NCBI RefSeq assembly: GCF_003991205.1
Contig: NZ_RXOZ01000031.1
Location: forward strand, 186,001 to 250,000
DNA from: Georgenia sp. SYP-B2076
GTDB taxonomy: Bacteria > Actinomycetota > Actinomycetes > Actinomycetales > Actinomycetaceae
Length of the DNA: 64,000 nt
Direction: 5' to 3'
The notes under the pieces were generated by a model. That model made no database searches, was not told the DNA's origin, and saw only the letters and a list, made by a program, of their open reading frames with translations. A program made the translations under genes and the position numbers. Shown here piece by piece: positions 8,746 to 16,989 of this stretch; position 1 is the stretch's first letter, and each line of letters begins with the position of its first letter.

Positions 8746-8790
8746 ATGGGGCGAACGTATTGCCGGCGTGCCCGCACTCACATCGGGGCC
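8746..8790 (-). promoter_or_regulatory. Conserved bipartite element upstream of IniB-like copy 2
   Basis: GCCCCGATGTG (8790-8780, minus strand) and ATACGTTCGCCCCAT (8760-8746) are separated by 19 bp and lie 52 bp before the start. They are exact matches to the pair upstream of copy 1, while the DNA between and around them has diverged. A further ATGGGG block lies at 8817-8822. Confidence 0.55.
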
Positions 8791-9008
8791 ATTCCCCGTC
8801 ATTGCGCCGTATTACATGGGGTCTAGCCCTGGTCCGGCGGCGGGGGATCCCCCCGCATTCGCCTCGCGCGGGTGACCGGGGTGACGGTTATTCACGCCGC
8901 GGGTGAGGCCGTGCTCGCAGCATTTCATCCGCGTTTAGTCTTGACACGAACAGGATTCCCCCGAAATGACCGCGCGGACGACACGCGCGGCGCGCGAAAG
9001 GCGCAATC

Positions 9009-9112
9009 CGCCCAAGTAGGGCGCACCCAAGGCGCATCCGCTTGATTGAGCGTGCATGATGCCCAACCGCCCGATCGGGCGTGCGTGCGCAAGTCGCCCG
9101 ACAGGGCGTGCC
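9009..9112. repeat. Array of phased inverted repeats (CGCCC-n-GGGCG type)
   Basis: Four imperfect palindromes sit at a spacing of about 27-30 bp: CGCCC-aagta-GGGCG (9009-9023), CGCT-tgattg-AGCG (9039-9052), the perfect palindrome CGCCCGATCGGGCG (9068-9081) and CGCCC-gaca-GGGCG (9095-9108). Most are followed by TGC or CAC. A larger inverted repeat CCGCGCG-n7-CGCGCGG precedes them at 8970-8990. The array occupies the 471-bp noncoding gap between the LuxR-type gene and IniB-like copy 2. It looks like a cluster of operator sites, or a nucleoprotein-complex site, controlling the iniB-like genes. Confidence 0.6.
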
Positions 9113-9164
9113 AAGGACGTAAACCGAGGGACTGGGCGAGCGGGCGCGGCCGATCATCGGCGCG

Positions 9165-11756
9165 TTACTGCACCGCCCAGTTCTCCTCGCCGAGCACCAG
9201 CCGCAGCCGAGCGAGCAGCTCCGAGCGGGACGCCGCACCCAGGCGACGCCGGATGCGCGCCACGTGGTGCTCGACCGTGCGGGGGGAGATGTAGATGGTC
9301 TCGCCGATCTCCCGGTACGTCTTCCCCGCCAGCACCAGCGCAGCGATCTCCCGCTCGCGCGCGCTCAGCCCGTTCTCGTCCGCGCCGATCCCCGGGCGCA
9401 TCCCCTGCGCCACGGGCGAGACGGCCGCCGGCGTGCCGCCCGGCAGGCCCGACCCCGGGTGGAGGTCGCGGGCCCGGGCCAGCAGGCGGGTCATGTCCTT
9501 GCGCTCGCCGGACCGCGCGGCCGCGTGGCCGGCGAGGCGCGAGCCCTCCCACGTCATCCCGACCGAGGCCAGGCCCCTGGCGGCGGCCTCGACCGTCTGC
9601 GGCTTGAAGTCGCCCGCGAGCACGCTCACCCAGGCGCGGCCCGCGGCGGCCAGGACCAGGGCGAAGTGGTTCTGCTTCGACGCCCGGACGAGCGCGGCCG
9701 CGTGGGGTGCCAGGTCGCCGGGGCGTTCGGTGAGGATCGCGGCCTGGATCTGTGACCAGTGCAGGAGGAGCGTCCACAGCGGCGGGTCGTCGAGGCGGCC
9801 GAGGAGCGTCCATGCCTCCGCCACGTGGGACTCCGCCCGGGCGGAGTCCCGCAGGCGGGCGGCCGTGACGAGCAGCTCGCCGAGCGGGAGGACGGAGAAG
9901 AGGTCGACGGGGAAGTGCAGGATGGACTCGCGGGCGCGCGTCCAGGCCTGTACCAGCCCGGGGGTGTCGTCGGTGCGCCGGGCGAGGCCGACCTCGAGGG
10001 CCCGGAGGAACAGCTCCTCCCGCGGCGCGAGCTCGGGACCGGCGGAGACGGCGGCCTGCAGGGCGGCGCGCGCGACGTCGGGCCGGTCCCGCAGCATCGC
10101 CGTCCACGCGCGCAGGAGCAGCAGCGGCGACCGGGCGCAGGCGCCACCCTGGCCGCCCCGGATCGCGTCGTCGACGACCGTCTCCGCCACGCTCAGCTCG
10201 CCGCTGTGCAGCGCGACCAGGGCGGCCAGCCCGGCGGGCGGGTAGGGCAGGGGCGTGATGTTGCCGGCGGAGGTCATCATGTCTGAGGCCCGCACGAGCA
10301 TCGACAGCGCCCGCGTGGGCGTGCCGACGATCGACTCGCGGATGCCCTCCCCCATCAGGGCGAGCGCCGCGGGGAGCAGGGTGGGCGAGCCGGGGGGCCT
10401 CTCCGCCGCGAGCATCTCCTCCCCGCCCTCGCGGTCGCCGGTGGCGAACATGCACAGGGCGGCGAGGGGCGCGGACGCCCCCACGCGGTCACGGCCGAGC
10501 CACCGGTAGACCTCGGCGCTGCGGGAGAGCATGCCGCGCTGCGCCCAGACCGCGGCGGCCACGTCGACGGCGCGCGGAAGGTCTGGGGCTCCCGACTGTG
10601 TCAGGAGGTGGTCGACGATCCGTCCCGCCCCGTCGAGGTCCCCGGCGAGCACCGCGGCCTGGGCGCGGCGGGCGGCCATCGCGTGGTCGTCGCCGCCGGC
10701 GGCGGAGGCCTCGTCGTAGAGCTGGGCGGCCACGGCCGGATCGGTCTCCAGGGCGTCGTCCGCGGCGGCCTCAAGGGTGGCCGCGACCCGCGGATCCTCC
10801 AGCCCGGCCTGCGCGAGCCCCCGCGCGACGGCGTCGAGGGAGCGGCCCGCCCCGGCGAGGGTCTCGACGAGCGAGCGCTGGCGGGCGCGCACGTGGTGCG
10901 TGGCGGTGGTCGCGAGCAGCGCCTGGCGCACGAGCGGGATGAGCGCGCCGTCGGGGAGCAGCAGGCCGTCGGAGCGGGCCCGGGCCACCAGGTCGTCGGT
11001 GCGGTAGGGGCTGCGCTCGATCACCGGGGGCAACGCCTTGCTCAGGTCGAAGCCCACGGCGAGGTCGAGGAGCAGCTCGCGGAGCTCACCGTCAAGGTGC
11101 TCGAGCTCGTGCCCGAGCTGCTCGACGATGCCGGCCGAGACCACACCGCCGTAGGGCGGGCGCGGGCCGTCGTGCCCGTCCAGGCCGCGGCCGCCCTCCC
11201 GCTGCCACGCGGAGACGACGCGGTGGACCAGCCACGGCATGCCCCCGGTCGCCGCGCCCACGTGGTCGATGACGGCGGTCGGCACGGCGCGCCCCAGCAG
11301 GGAGGACGCGTAGACGGCGATCTCCTCGCAGGTCAGCGGGCCGAGCACGACAGGGGGGTGGTGCTGGTCCAGGGCGGAGAGCAGCCGCCGCAGCGCGGCG
11401 GGCTGGGGCCACGGCCGATGGGCGACGATGAGGTGGACGTCGCGCTGCTCGATGAGGGTCTGCAGGCGGGCGAGGGCCGGCTCGGTGAGCTCGTGGGCGT
11501 CGTCCACGAGCACGGCGCTGTGCGCCGCGACGTCGCTGAGGGCCAGCTCGTCGTCCGCGTGCCGCGTCTCGAAGCCGGCCGCGCGGTAGAGCGAGGCGAG
11601 ATCGGCCAGGAGGATGCTCTTGCCCGAGCCGCCCGGCCCGGAGACGCTCGTGAGCAGCCGGGTGTGCGGGCTCGCCGCCACCTCGTTGTGCAGCGCCACG
11701 GCCGCGGCGCTGCGTGCGACGCGCGCCCCCCACGGGCCCCAGGTTCCCCCGTCCAC
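9165..11756 (-). CDS. LuxR-family large ATP-binding transcriptional regulator (LAL/MalT-like; IniR-like position)
   Basis: The 863-residue product has an N-terminal STAND-type NTPase module with Walker A GPGGSGKS (about residues 40-47) and Walker B AVLVDDAHE. A long Ala/Leu-rich helical-repeat region follows, and then a C-terminal LuxR helix-turn-helix (LSAREREIAALVLAGKTYRE, then SPRTVEHHVARIRRRL). This is the classic MalT/LAL layout, in which ATP and an inducer trigger oligomerisation and activation. GTG at 11756 lies 2 bp after the Hsp70 stop, so the two genes form one transcript. M. tuberculosis also has a large ATPase-type regulator (IniR, Rv0339c) next to iniBAC, so this is a likely functional counterpart and a candidate ligand for the CCCC-type elements and palindromes nearby. 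Confidence 0.9.
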   Translation of the reverse strand: MDGGTWGPWGARVARSAAAVALHNEVAASPHTRLLTSVSGPGGSGKSILLADLASLYRAAGFETRHADDELALSDVAAHSAVLVDDAHELTEPALARLQTLIEQRDVHLIVAHRPWPQPAALRRLLSALDQHHPPVVLGPLTCEEIAVYASSLLGRAVPTAVIDHVGAATGGMPWLVHRVVSAWQREGGRGLDGHDGPRPPYGGVVSAGIVEQLGHELEHLDGELRELLLDLAVGFDLSKALPPVIERSPYRTDDLVARARSDGLLLPDGALIPLVRQALLATTATHHVRARQRSLVETLAGAGRSLDAVARGLAQAGLEDPRVAATLEAAADDALETDPAVAAQLYDEASAAGGDDHAMAARRAQAAVLAGDLDGAGRIVDHLLTQSGAPDLPRAVDVAAAVWAQRGMLSRSAEVYRWLGRDRVGASAPLAALCMFATGDREGGEEMLAAERPPGSPTLLPAALALMGEGIRESIVGTPTRALSMLVRASDMMTSAGNITPLPYPPAGLAALVALHSGELSVAETVVDDAIRGGQGGACARSPLLLLRAWTAMLRDRPDVARAALQAAVSAGPELAPREELFLRALEVGLARRTDDTPGLVQAWTRARESILHFPVDLFSVLPLGELLVTAARLRDSARAESHVAEAWTLLGRLDDPPLWTLLLHWSQIQAAILTERPGDLAPHAAALVRASKQNHFALVLAAAGRAWVSVLAGDFKPQTVEAAARGLASVGMTWEGSRLAGHAAARSGERKDMTRLLARARDLHPGSGLPGGTPAAVSPVAQGMRPGIGADENGLSAREREIAALVLAGKTYREIGETIYISPRTVEHHVARIRRRLGAASRSELLARLRLVLGEENWAVQ

Positions 11757-11758
11757 GC

Positions 11759-13870
11759 CTAGCCGACCTCGGCGGGAACGGCGTCCGTCGGCGCCGCGGT
11801 CGGGGCGGGCCCCGCGGCGGGCGTGGTGGCGCCGTCACTCGGCGTGTCGCCACCAGCCGGAGGTGCGGTCGGATCGGCCGCCGGGGGCGTCGTCGGATCG
11901 GCCGCCGGGGGCGTCGTCGGATCGGCCGGAGGCGGGGTCGTCGGGTCCGCCGCCGGGGGCGGCGTCGTCGGATCGGCGGGCGGCGGCGTCGTGGGATCGA
12001 CCGGCGGCGGGGTCGTCGGGTCAGCCGGCGGCGGCGTCGTGGGATCGACCGGCGGCGGCGTCGTCGGGTCCGCCGCGGGCGGCGGCGTCGTCGGATCGGC
12101 CGGCGGCGGCGTGGTGGGATCGGCCGGCGGCGGGGTCGTCGGGTCCGCCGCCGGGGGCGGCGTCGTCCCGGTCACCGGGGTCGGGTGCCCGGGCGTCGGA
12201 CCGGCCGTGGGGTCCGTCCCCGGGCTCGTCGGGGCCCCGCTGACCGCATCGGTGGGCTGCTTCGTCAGCGAGTCGCCGGACGCGTCCGTCTGCTCGGCCG
12301 ACTTCTTGGACGCCGCGTCGGTGGCCCGGTCCTTCGCGGCGCCCTTGCCCGCGCCCGCTGCGGCGGTCCCGCCGTTCGTGGCGATCTCCGCGGCCGCGGC
12401 GCTGAGGTCGCCCAGGGTCCCGGCCTTGGCCTGGGTGGAGAAGCCCCCGAGGGCGTCCTGGAGGATCCTGGTGGGCGCTTCCCCGGCCGCGGCGGTGAGC
12501 ACCGTGATGCTGGCGACCGTGGCGGCGATCGCGATCACCCGCGTGCTGCGCCTGGCCAGGACGTGCTGAGCCGGCGCGGCGTGGGCCACGAAGCCGTCCT
12601 GCCAGCCGCCGAAGCGTGGCCGGGCCGGCTCTGCGTCGCCGGTTCCGCCGTCCGGCTCTGCGTCGCCGGTTCCGCCGTCCGGCCCGGCGAGCGTTCCGCC
12701 GTCCGCCCCCACGGCCAGGGTCCCGCCGGCCACGGCGAGCGCCGGCTCCTCGGTCCGCGCGGCCCCCGCCACGTTCTCGGCGCCAGCCGCATTCTCGGCA
12801 CGCGCCGCGAGCGCCGCACCGAGGGAGATGCTGGCCTTGGGATCGGCGTCGATCGCGATCGGGCGCCCCAGGTCCTCGGAGAGCAGCTGGGCGACCAGCG
12901 GCACCCGCGACGACCCGCCGATGAGCAGCACGGCGGTGAGGTCCTCGGCGCCCACCCCCGCCGTCGTCATGGCGTGCTCGAGCGTCTGGATGGTCTCGCG
13001 CACGGAGGCTGCGATCATCGCCTCGAACTCGCCCCGCACGAGGCGGACCTGCGTGTGCACGCCGGGCAGGAGGACGGGGATGGTCGCCTCGGAGTCGACG
13101 GACAACGCCTCCTTGGCCTCGGTGCACTCGCGGCGCACGCGGGCCAGCGCCAGCAGCACACCGGGCTCCGTGGCGTCGAGGCCGGCGAACGCGTCCTCGG
13201 CGCTGGCCGTCACGTGCGCAAAGACCTGGTCGTCGAAGTCCGCGCCACCGAGCCGCTCGATGCCCTGCGGGCGCCCGAGGACGTCGAAGGTCTCCGCGGC
13301 GTTCTTCCGCAGGACGGCCGCGTCGAAGGTGCCGCCGCCCAGGTCGTAGATGGCGACGGTGCTGCCCGCCTCCACGCGCTCCTGGGAGGCGTAGTGCAGC
13401 GCGGCGGCCTCCGGCTCGCTGATGAGCACCACGTCCGTCAGGCCGACCCAGGCGAGGGCCTCGCGCACCAGCCCCGTCTTGTACTGGCCCCAGCTCGCCG
13501 GGTGGGCCACGGCGATGGTGTCCGGCGGGGCGCCCTCCTGCTCCTCGGCACGGTCGACCACCCAGCGCGCCACCGTCGCGAAGATGTCCTCGGGCGCCAC
13601 GCTCATCCGGCCGACCACGACCGGGATGGTGTCCCCGATCCGGCGCTTGAACTCGCGCACCACCCGCTCCGGCGAGGTGGCGCCACGGCGCTCCGCGGGG
13701 TCCCCGACCAGGACCTGGGCGTCCTCGCCCAGGAAGATCACCGACGGCACGACGCTGGCGCGCGACCCCAGGTTCAGCTGCTGCGGCGGCACGGCGTGCC
13801 CGTCCACGACGCGGGTCACCGACGCCGCGACAAAACTCGTCCCGATGTCGATACCCAGGGAATAGGACAT
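11759..13870 (-). CDS. Membrane-anchored Hsp70-family ATPase with Pro/Thr stalk
   Basis: Residues 1 to about 370 form an Hsp70/actin-type ATPase: GIDIGTSFVAASV (phosphate 1), AIYDLGGGTFDAAVL (phosphate 2) and LIGGSSRVP (adenosine). No beta-sandwich substrate-binding domain follows. An Ala/Gly-rich linker leads instead to a single hydrophobic segment (about residues 443-463, VIAIAATVASITVLTAAAG). After an Ala-rich region come about 13 copies of PPP(A)xDPTT at residues about 565-668. The expected topology is ATPase inside and stalk outside, resembling membrane-linked Hsp70-like proteins of actinobacteria rather than DnaK. It heads a six-gene minus-strand run ending with the two dynamin-like GTPases. 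No signal peptide is present. Confidence 0.88.
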   Translation of the reverse strand: MSYSLGIDIGTSFVAASVTRVVDGHAVPPQQLNLGSRASVVPSVIFLGEDAQVLVGDPAERRGATSPERVVREFKRRIGDTIPVVVGRMSVAPEDIFATVARWVVDRAEEQEGAPPDTIAVAHPASWGQYKTGLVREALAWVGLTDVVLISEPEAAALHYASQERVEAGSTVAIYDLGGGTFDAAVLRKNAAETFDVLGRPQGIERLGGADFDDQVFAHVTASAEDAFAGLDATEPGVLLALARVRRECTEAKEALSVDSEATIPVLLPGVHTQVRLVRGEFEAMIAASVRETIQTLEHAMTTAGVGAEDLTAVLLIGGSSRVPLVAQLLSEDLGRPIAIDADPKASISLGAALAARAENAAGAENVAGAARTEEPALAVAGGTLAVGADGGTLAGPDGGTGDAEPDGGTGDAEPARPRFGGWQDGFVAHAAPAQHVLARRSTRVIAIAATVASITVLTAAAGEAPTRILQDALGGFSTQAKAGTLGDLSAAAAEIATNGGTAAAGAGKGAAKDRATDAASKKSAEQTDASGDSLTKQPTDAVSGAPTSPGTDPTAGPTPGHPTPVTGTTPPPAADPTTPPPADPTTPPPADPTTPPPAADPTTPPPVDPTTPPPADPTTPPPVDPTTPPPADPTTPPPAADPTTPPPADPTTPPAADPTTPPAADPTAPPAGGDTPSDGATTPAAGPAPTAAPTDAVPAEVG
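11865..12175 (-). repeat. Tandem 24-27 bp repeats encoding the PPPxDPTT stalk
   Basis: Near-identical GC-rich units encode TTPPPADP-type octapeptides, with variants carrying an extra Ala or Val for Ala. It is a coding minisatellite prone to length change. Confidence 0.85.
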
Positions 13871-13915
13871 GGAACCCCCGCCCGACCGCGCCCGGTCCTC
13901 GTTGACTGGACCCCC

Positions 13916-13957
13916 ACGCTACTGCGACAGATGTCGGTTGCCTAGGGGAACTAGGGG
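13916..13957 (-). promoter_or_regulatory. Candidate promoter/operator of the Hsp70-LuxR transcript
   Basis: On the minus strand TAGCGT (13921-13916) fits a -10 box about 45 bp before the start. Two direct copies of CCCCTAG (13957-13951 and 13948-13942, 9-bp period) sit where the -35 and an activator would bind. They recall the CCCC(G/A)-containing blocks upstream of the iniB-like genes. Confidence 0.4.
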
Positions 13958-14285
13958 CTCGCCCATTGCGTGAAACGGACCGATCTGGTAATAGCGATAT
14001 CCGTCCTAAAATATCTGCTGGTGAAGGCTTTGTCCGCCGGGGTTACGTACGTCATGCGTCGGTGCAGGCATCGCCGGTTGGCTCCGGCGGGGGCTGCCGG
14101 CGACCGTCGCCGCACCGACCACGGCGACGCCCCGCCGGCGCCCCCGCCGGCGCCCCACGGCGCCCCGGCGGCGGGCGACCGGCGACGGAGCGGGGGGCAT
14201 GCGGGCCCGGCGCGGGGTGGGCGGGGCCTTCGAGGCGGGGGCGACGGCATCGCAGGCGGGGCGACGGCCTCCGAGGCGGGCGTCC
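13958..14285. other. Intergenic region between divergent hsp70-like and maf genes
   Basis: No gene is seen. The left part is unusually AT-rich for this genome (CGATATCCGTCCTAAAATAT around 13994-14013) and includes the perfect palindrome ACGTACGT at 14045-14052. The right part is GC-rich with a loose direct repeat (GAGGCGGGGGCGACGGC type) at 14230-14280. Confidence 0.6.
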
Positions 14286-14291
14286 TAGGCT
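14286..14291 (+). promoter_or_regulatory. -10 box of leaderless maf promoter
   Basis: TAGGCT (TAnnnT) ends 7 nt before GTG at 14299. This geometry selects that GTG over the much longer open frame upstream. Confidence 0.5.
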
Positions 14292-14298
14292 GGCCGCC

Positions 14299-14985
14299 GT
14301 GACCACGCTCCTCCTCGCCTCCGCCTCCCCCGCCCGGCTCAGCACCCTGCGCTCGGCGGGCATGGAGCCCCTCGTCGCGGTCTCGGCCGTGGACGAGCCC
14401 GCGCTGCTCGCCGCCGCGGCTGCCGACGCCGCCCGGGAGGGCAGCGGTCCCGTGCCGGCGGCCGACCAGGTGCTGCTGCTCGCCCGCGCCAAGGCCCGCG
14501 ACGTCCATGCACACTCCCCCGCGGCGGCGACGGTCGACCTGGTCCTGGGGTGCGACTCCATGCTCGAGCTCGACGGCCCCGACGGCACCGACGTGGTGGG
14601 CAAGCCCGCCGACGCGGGCGACGCCGTCGCCCGCTGGCGCCGCATGCGGGGCCGCTCCGGCGTCCTGCACACCGGCCACTGGCTGCTGCGCGCCGAGGCG
14701 GGCGGGCCGCCCGCCGAGGTGGGGGCGACGTCGTCGACCATCGTGCACTTCGCCGACCTGAGCGACGACGAGATCGAGGCCTACGTGGCCACGGGCGAGC
14801 CGCTCTGGGTGGCCGGCGCCTTCACGGTCGACGGCCTGGGCGGCCCGTTCGTCACCGGCATCGAGGGCGACTACCACGGCGTCGTCGGGCTGAGCCTGCC
14901 GCTGCTGCGGACCCTGTTGGCCGACCTCGGCGTGGCGATCACCGACCTGTGGGCGGCGAGCAGGCGCGCTGTGACGGCGGACTGA
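14299..14985 (+). CDS. maf: Maf family nucleotide pyrophosphatase
   Basis: The 228-residue product begins with the Maf signature (LLLASASPARLSTLRSAG) and carries the conserved catalytic stretch LVLGCDSMLE plus GKPADAGDAV, HTGHWLL and the C-terminal GIEGDYHGVVGLSLP. Maf proteins hydrolyse non-canonical or modified nucleoside triphosphates to monophosphate and pyrophosphate and are linked to septum formation. The length is normal. The start is GTG, supported by homology and by the -10 box 7 nt upstream. In many actinobacteria maf neighbours acetyl/propionyl-CoA carboxylase genes, as here (AccA at 16990). Confidence 0.93.
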   Translation: MTTLLLASASPARLSTLRSAGMEPLVAVSAVDEPALLAAAAADAAREGSGPVPAADQVLLLARAKARDVHAHSPAAATVDLVLGCDSMLELDGPDGTDVVGKPADAGDAVARWRRMRGRSGVLHTGHWLLRAEAGGPPAEVGATSSTIVHFADLSDDEIEAYVATGEPLWVAGAFTVDGLGGPFVTGIEGDYHGVVGLSLPLLRTLLADLGVAITDLWAASRRAVTAD

Positions 14986-14994
14986 GCCGGCCCG

Positions 14995-15423
14995 CTAACG
15001 CCGGGAGCTGCGCATGGCGCGCGTCTGCGCGATCGGCCTCCCCTCCGGCGTCGTCGCCGCGGGGTCGGTGAGCACGCGGTAGCGCTCTGTCTCCCTCCCC
15101 ACCAGCGCCACGCGCCCGTCGCCGTCGCTGTGGACGCCCCAGCCGTAGCTCTTGCCCAGCGGCGAGGAACGCAGACAGGGCTGGGGCCGGGCGAAGAACT
15201 CCTCGCGTGCCCGCGCGCGCTCGGCCTCCGGGATACCGTGCCGGATCGCATGGACGGTGAAGAGCACATCGTCGGACGTGAGCGCGTACGGGGCCGCGGA
15301 GATCAGCTCGTACGTCAGCGCTGCCACGGTCGGCCTCGCGCCGGCGGGCGGGACGGTGCCCGCGGTGGCCCGGCAGTCCTCGGCCACCGCGATGAACGTG
15401 TCGCAGTAGTTCGTGGTGCCCAT
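14995..15423 (-). CDS. DUF6157 family protein
   Basis: The 142-residue product starts MGTTNYCDTFIAVAEDC, the hallmark of this small cytoplasmic family; PYALTSDDVLFTVHAIRHG and SYGWGVHSDGDGRVAL follow at the usual spacing. The biochemical role is unknown. The start at 15423 rather than 18 codons upstream is supported by family length and by a TACTCT -10 box (15435-15430) 6 nt before the ATG. It converges with maf, with a 9-bp gap. Confidence 0.88.
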   Translation of the reverse strand: MGTTNYCDTFIAVAEDCRATAGTVPPAGARPTVAALTYELISAAPYALTSDDVLFTVHAIRHGIPEAERARAREEFFARPQPCLRSSPLGKSYGWGVHSDGDGRVALVGRETERYRVLTDPAATTPEGRPIAQTRAMRSSRR

Positions 15424-15473
15424 GCGAGCAGAGTAGGACGGGGCACCGACACCCACGGGGGGACCTTGGCGCG

Positions 15474-16484
15474 TCACAGCCGCGCGATCACGGCGTCGAG
15501 CATCTCCTCGGTGAGCTTGCCGGTGAAAGTGTTCTGCTGGCTCACGTGGTAGCTGCCCAGCAGGCGGACTGGATGCCCGGAGCCGGTGCGGAGCTCCGCC
15601 TCGGCCCCGTGTGTGAACCGCGGCTTCGGCCGGGGCACGGCCCAGCCGAGGCGCCGGGCGCCGGCGATCGCGGCATCCCAGCCGATGGCTCCGAGCGCGA
15701 GGATCGAGCGCAGCCCGGGCGCCGCCAGCTCGAGGTCACGGTCGAGCCAGTGCCCGCAGGTCTGCCGCTCCTCGGGCGTCGGCCGGTTCGCGGGCGGTGC
15801 GCAGCGCACGGCGGCCACGATCCGCACCCCGGTGAGCTCGAGCCCGTCGCCGCTGGCGCGGCTCGCCGCCTGGCTGGCGTACCCGCCGCGGTGCAGCGCG
15901 GCGTAGATCCAGTCGCCGCTGCGGTCCCCGGTGAACATCCGGCCCGTCCGGTTGGTGCCGTTCGCGGCCGGTGCCAGCCCGACCACGAGGATCTGCGGTG
16001 TCGGATCACCGAACCCGGGCCCCGGCCGGCCCCAGTAGGGCTGGTCCGCGAAGGACGCCCGCCGGCCCGTGGTCGCGACGGCCTCGCGCCACGCCACCAG
16101 GCGGGGGCAGGCGCGGCACACGGAGACCCGGGCGTCGAGCTCGGGCACGTCGGCAGCGGTGCGGGCCAGGCGCGCGACCCTGCCTGCCGTCGTCGCCACC
16201 GGGGTGCTTACGCCTGCCGGGTCCCCCGGCCAGCCCGAGCCGGGCGGCACCGGGGAGGGGAACAGCGCGCCCGTGAGCGGGTGGGGGCGGAGCTCGACGG
16301 CGGGCGCGACCGGCTCGGCGGCGACGGACTCGGCTGTGACGGCGGCGGACGCGGCTGCCGGCGTCGTCCCGGCGGCGGACGCGGCATACGGCGTCGTCCC
16401 GGCGGGCTCGTCGGCCAGGCGTACGCCGTCGGACGAGGGAATGCCGCCAGGTGGTGGCGCGTCGTTGCCGCGCGCGGGTGTCAT
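15474..16484 (-). CDS. Uracil-DNA glycosylase, UdgB (family 5)-like
   Basis: The product removes uracil or deaminated bases from DNA in base-excision repair. The core (from about residue 95) has [13 protein letters not shown] with paired cysteines for an iron-sulfur cluster, the active-site segment [20 protein letters not shown], a further Cys ([10 protein letters not shown] and RQTCGHWL) and the C-terminal motif [15 protein letters not shown]. Position 3 of GLAP being Ala rather than an acidic residue fits family 5 (UdgB, Rv1259-like). The first about 90 residues are Ala/Thr-rich and poorly conserved, so the start is uncertain (16484 or 16499); further upstream the frame is only low-complexity GC repeats. 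Type-5 UDGs are common in actinobacteria. Confidence 0.88.
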   Translation of the reverse strand: MTPARGNDAPPPGGIPSSDGVRLADEPAGTTPYAASAAGTTPAAASAAVTAESVAAEPVAPAVELRPHPLTGALFPSPVPPGSGWPGDPAGVSTPVATTAGRVARLARTAADVPELDARVSVCRACPRLVAWREAVATTGRRASFADQPYWGRPGPGFGDPTPQILVVGLAPAANGTNRTGRMFTGDRSGDWIYAALHRGGYASQAASRASGDGLELTGVRIVAAVRCAPPANRPTPEERQTCGHWLDRDLELAAPGLRSILALGAIGWDAAIAGARRLGWAVPRPKPRFTHGAEAELRTGSGHPVRLLGSYHVSQQNTFTGKLTEEMLDAVIARL

Positions 16485-16989
16485 ACGCACGGAGGACATC
16501 CTCCCGCGGGTCGCCCGGAACGGCGACGGAGGTGAGCCGACGCGGGCGCGGGCGCCGCCCCGCCGGGGAGCCGACGCCGGGGAGCCGACGCCGGGGAGTC
16601 GACGCCGCCGCCGCTCACCCGCGGCGCCCTCACCCTCACCTGCCCGCGGCGGCCGTCCCACCCGGACGCCCGGAGCACACCGGAGCGCACCGCCCCGCTT
16701 TGTGACCTTGCTACCAAGAGTCACGCAATATGACGCCGCTCACACCGCCGGACTTGTAGGTATCATCCAACCCGGCGGAAGCAGGCTTGGCTGGTTGGAC
16801 AGACTTGCGGCACGCCGGGCGGACAAAGTGGGAGGAGTCAACCCCACCCGGCTACCGTGGGTCGGTCAGCGCCCCCGCCGCCTGCCGCCGCCGGCAGCCG
16901 ACCGCCGCCCGCTGCACCCCCGGTGCCACGGCACGACACCAACCCGAACACCGCCGCCCGCCCAGCGGGCCCGAACTCAAGGAGCGCTA
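16485..16989. other. Intergenic region upstream of accA-like gene
   Basis: No gene is supported in this 505-bp gap between divergent genes. It contains three tandem copies of a 14-bp GC-rich unit (GCCGGGGAGCCGAC, 16562-16603), then an AT-richer stretch with a candidate -10 TATCAT (16761-16766) for the carboxylase gene, implying a leader of about 220 nt. No riboswitch is recognised. Confidence 0.55.

Noticed and set aside
14045-14052. ACGTACGT palindrome as a regulatory site
   Set aside because: It is short, far from either start codon, and has no second copy.
16069-16989. A 307-codon N-terminal extension of the biotin carboxylase
   Set aside because: It overlaps the UDG gene antisense, is low complexity, and the AAGGAG-preceded ATG at 16990 matches the family start.
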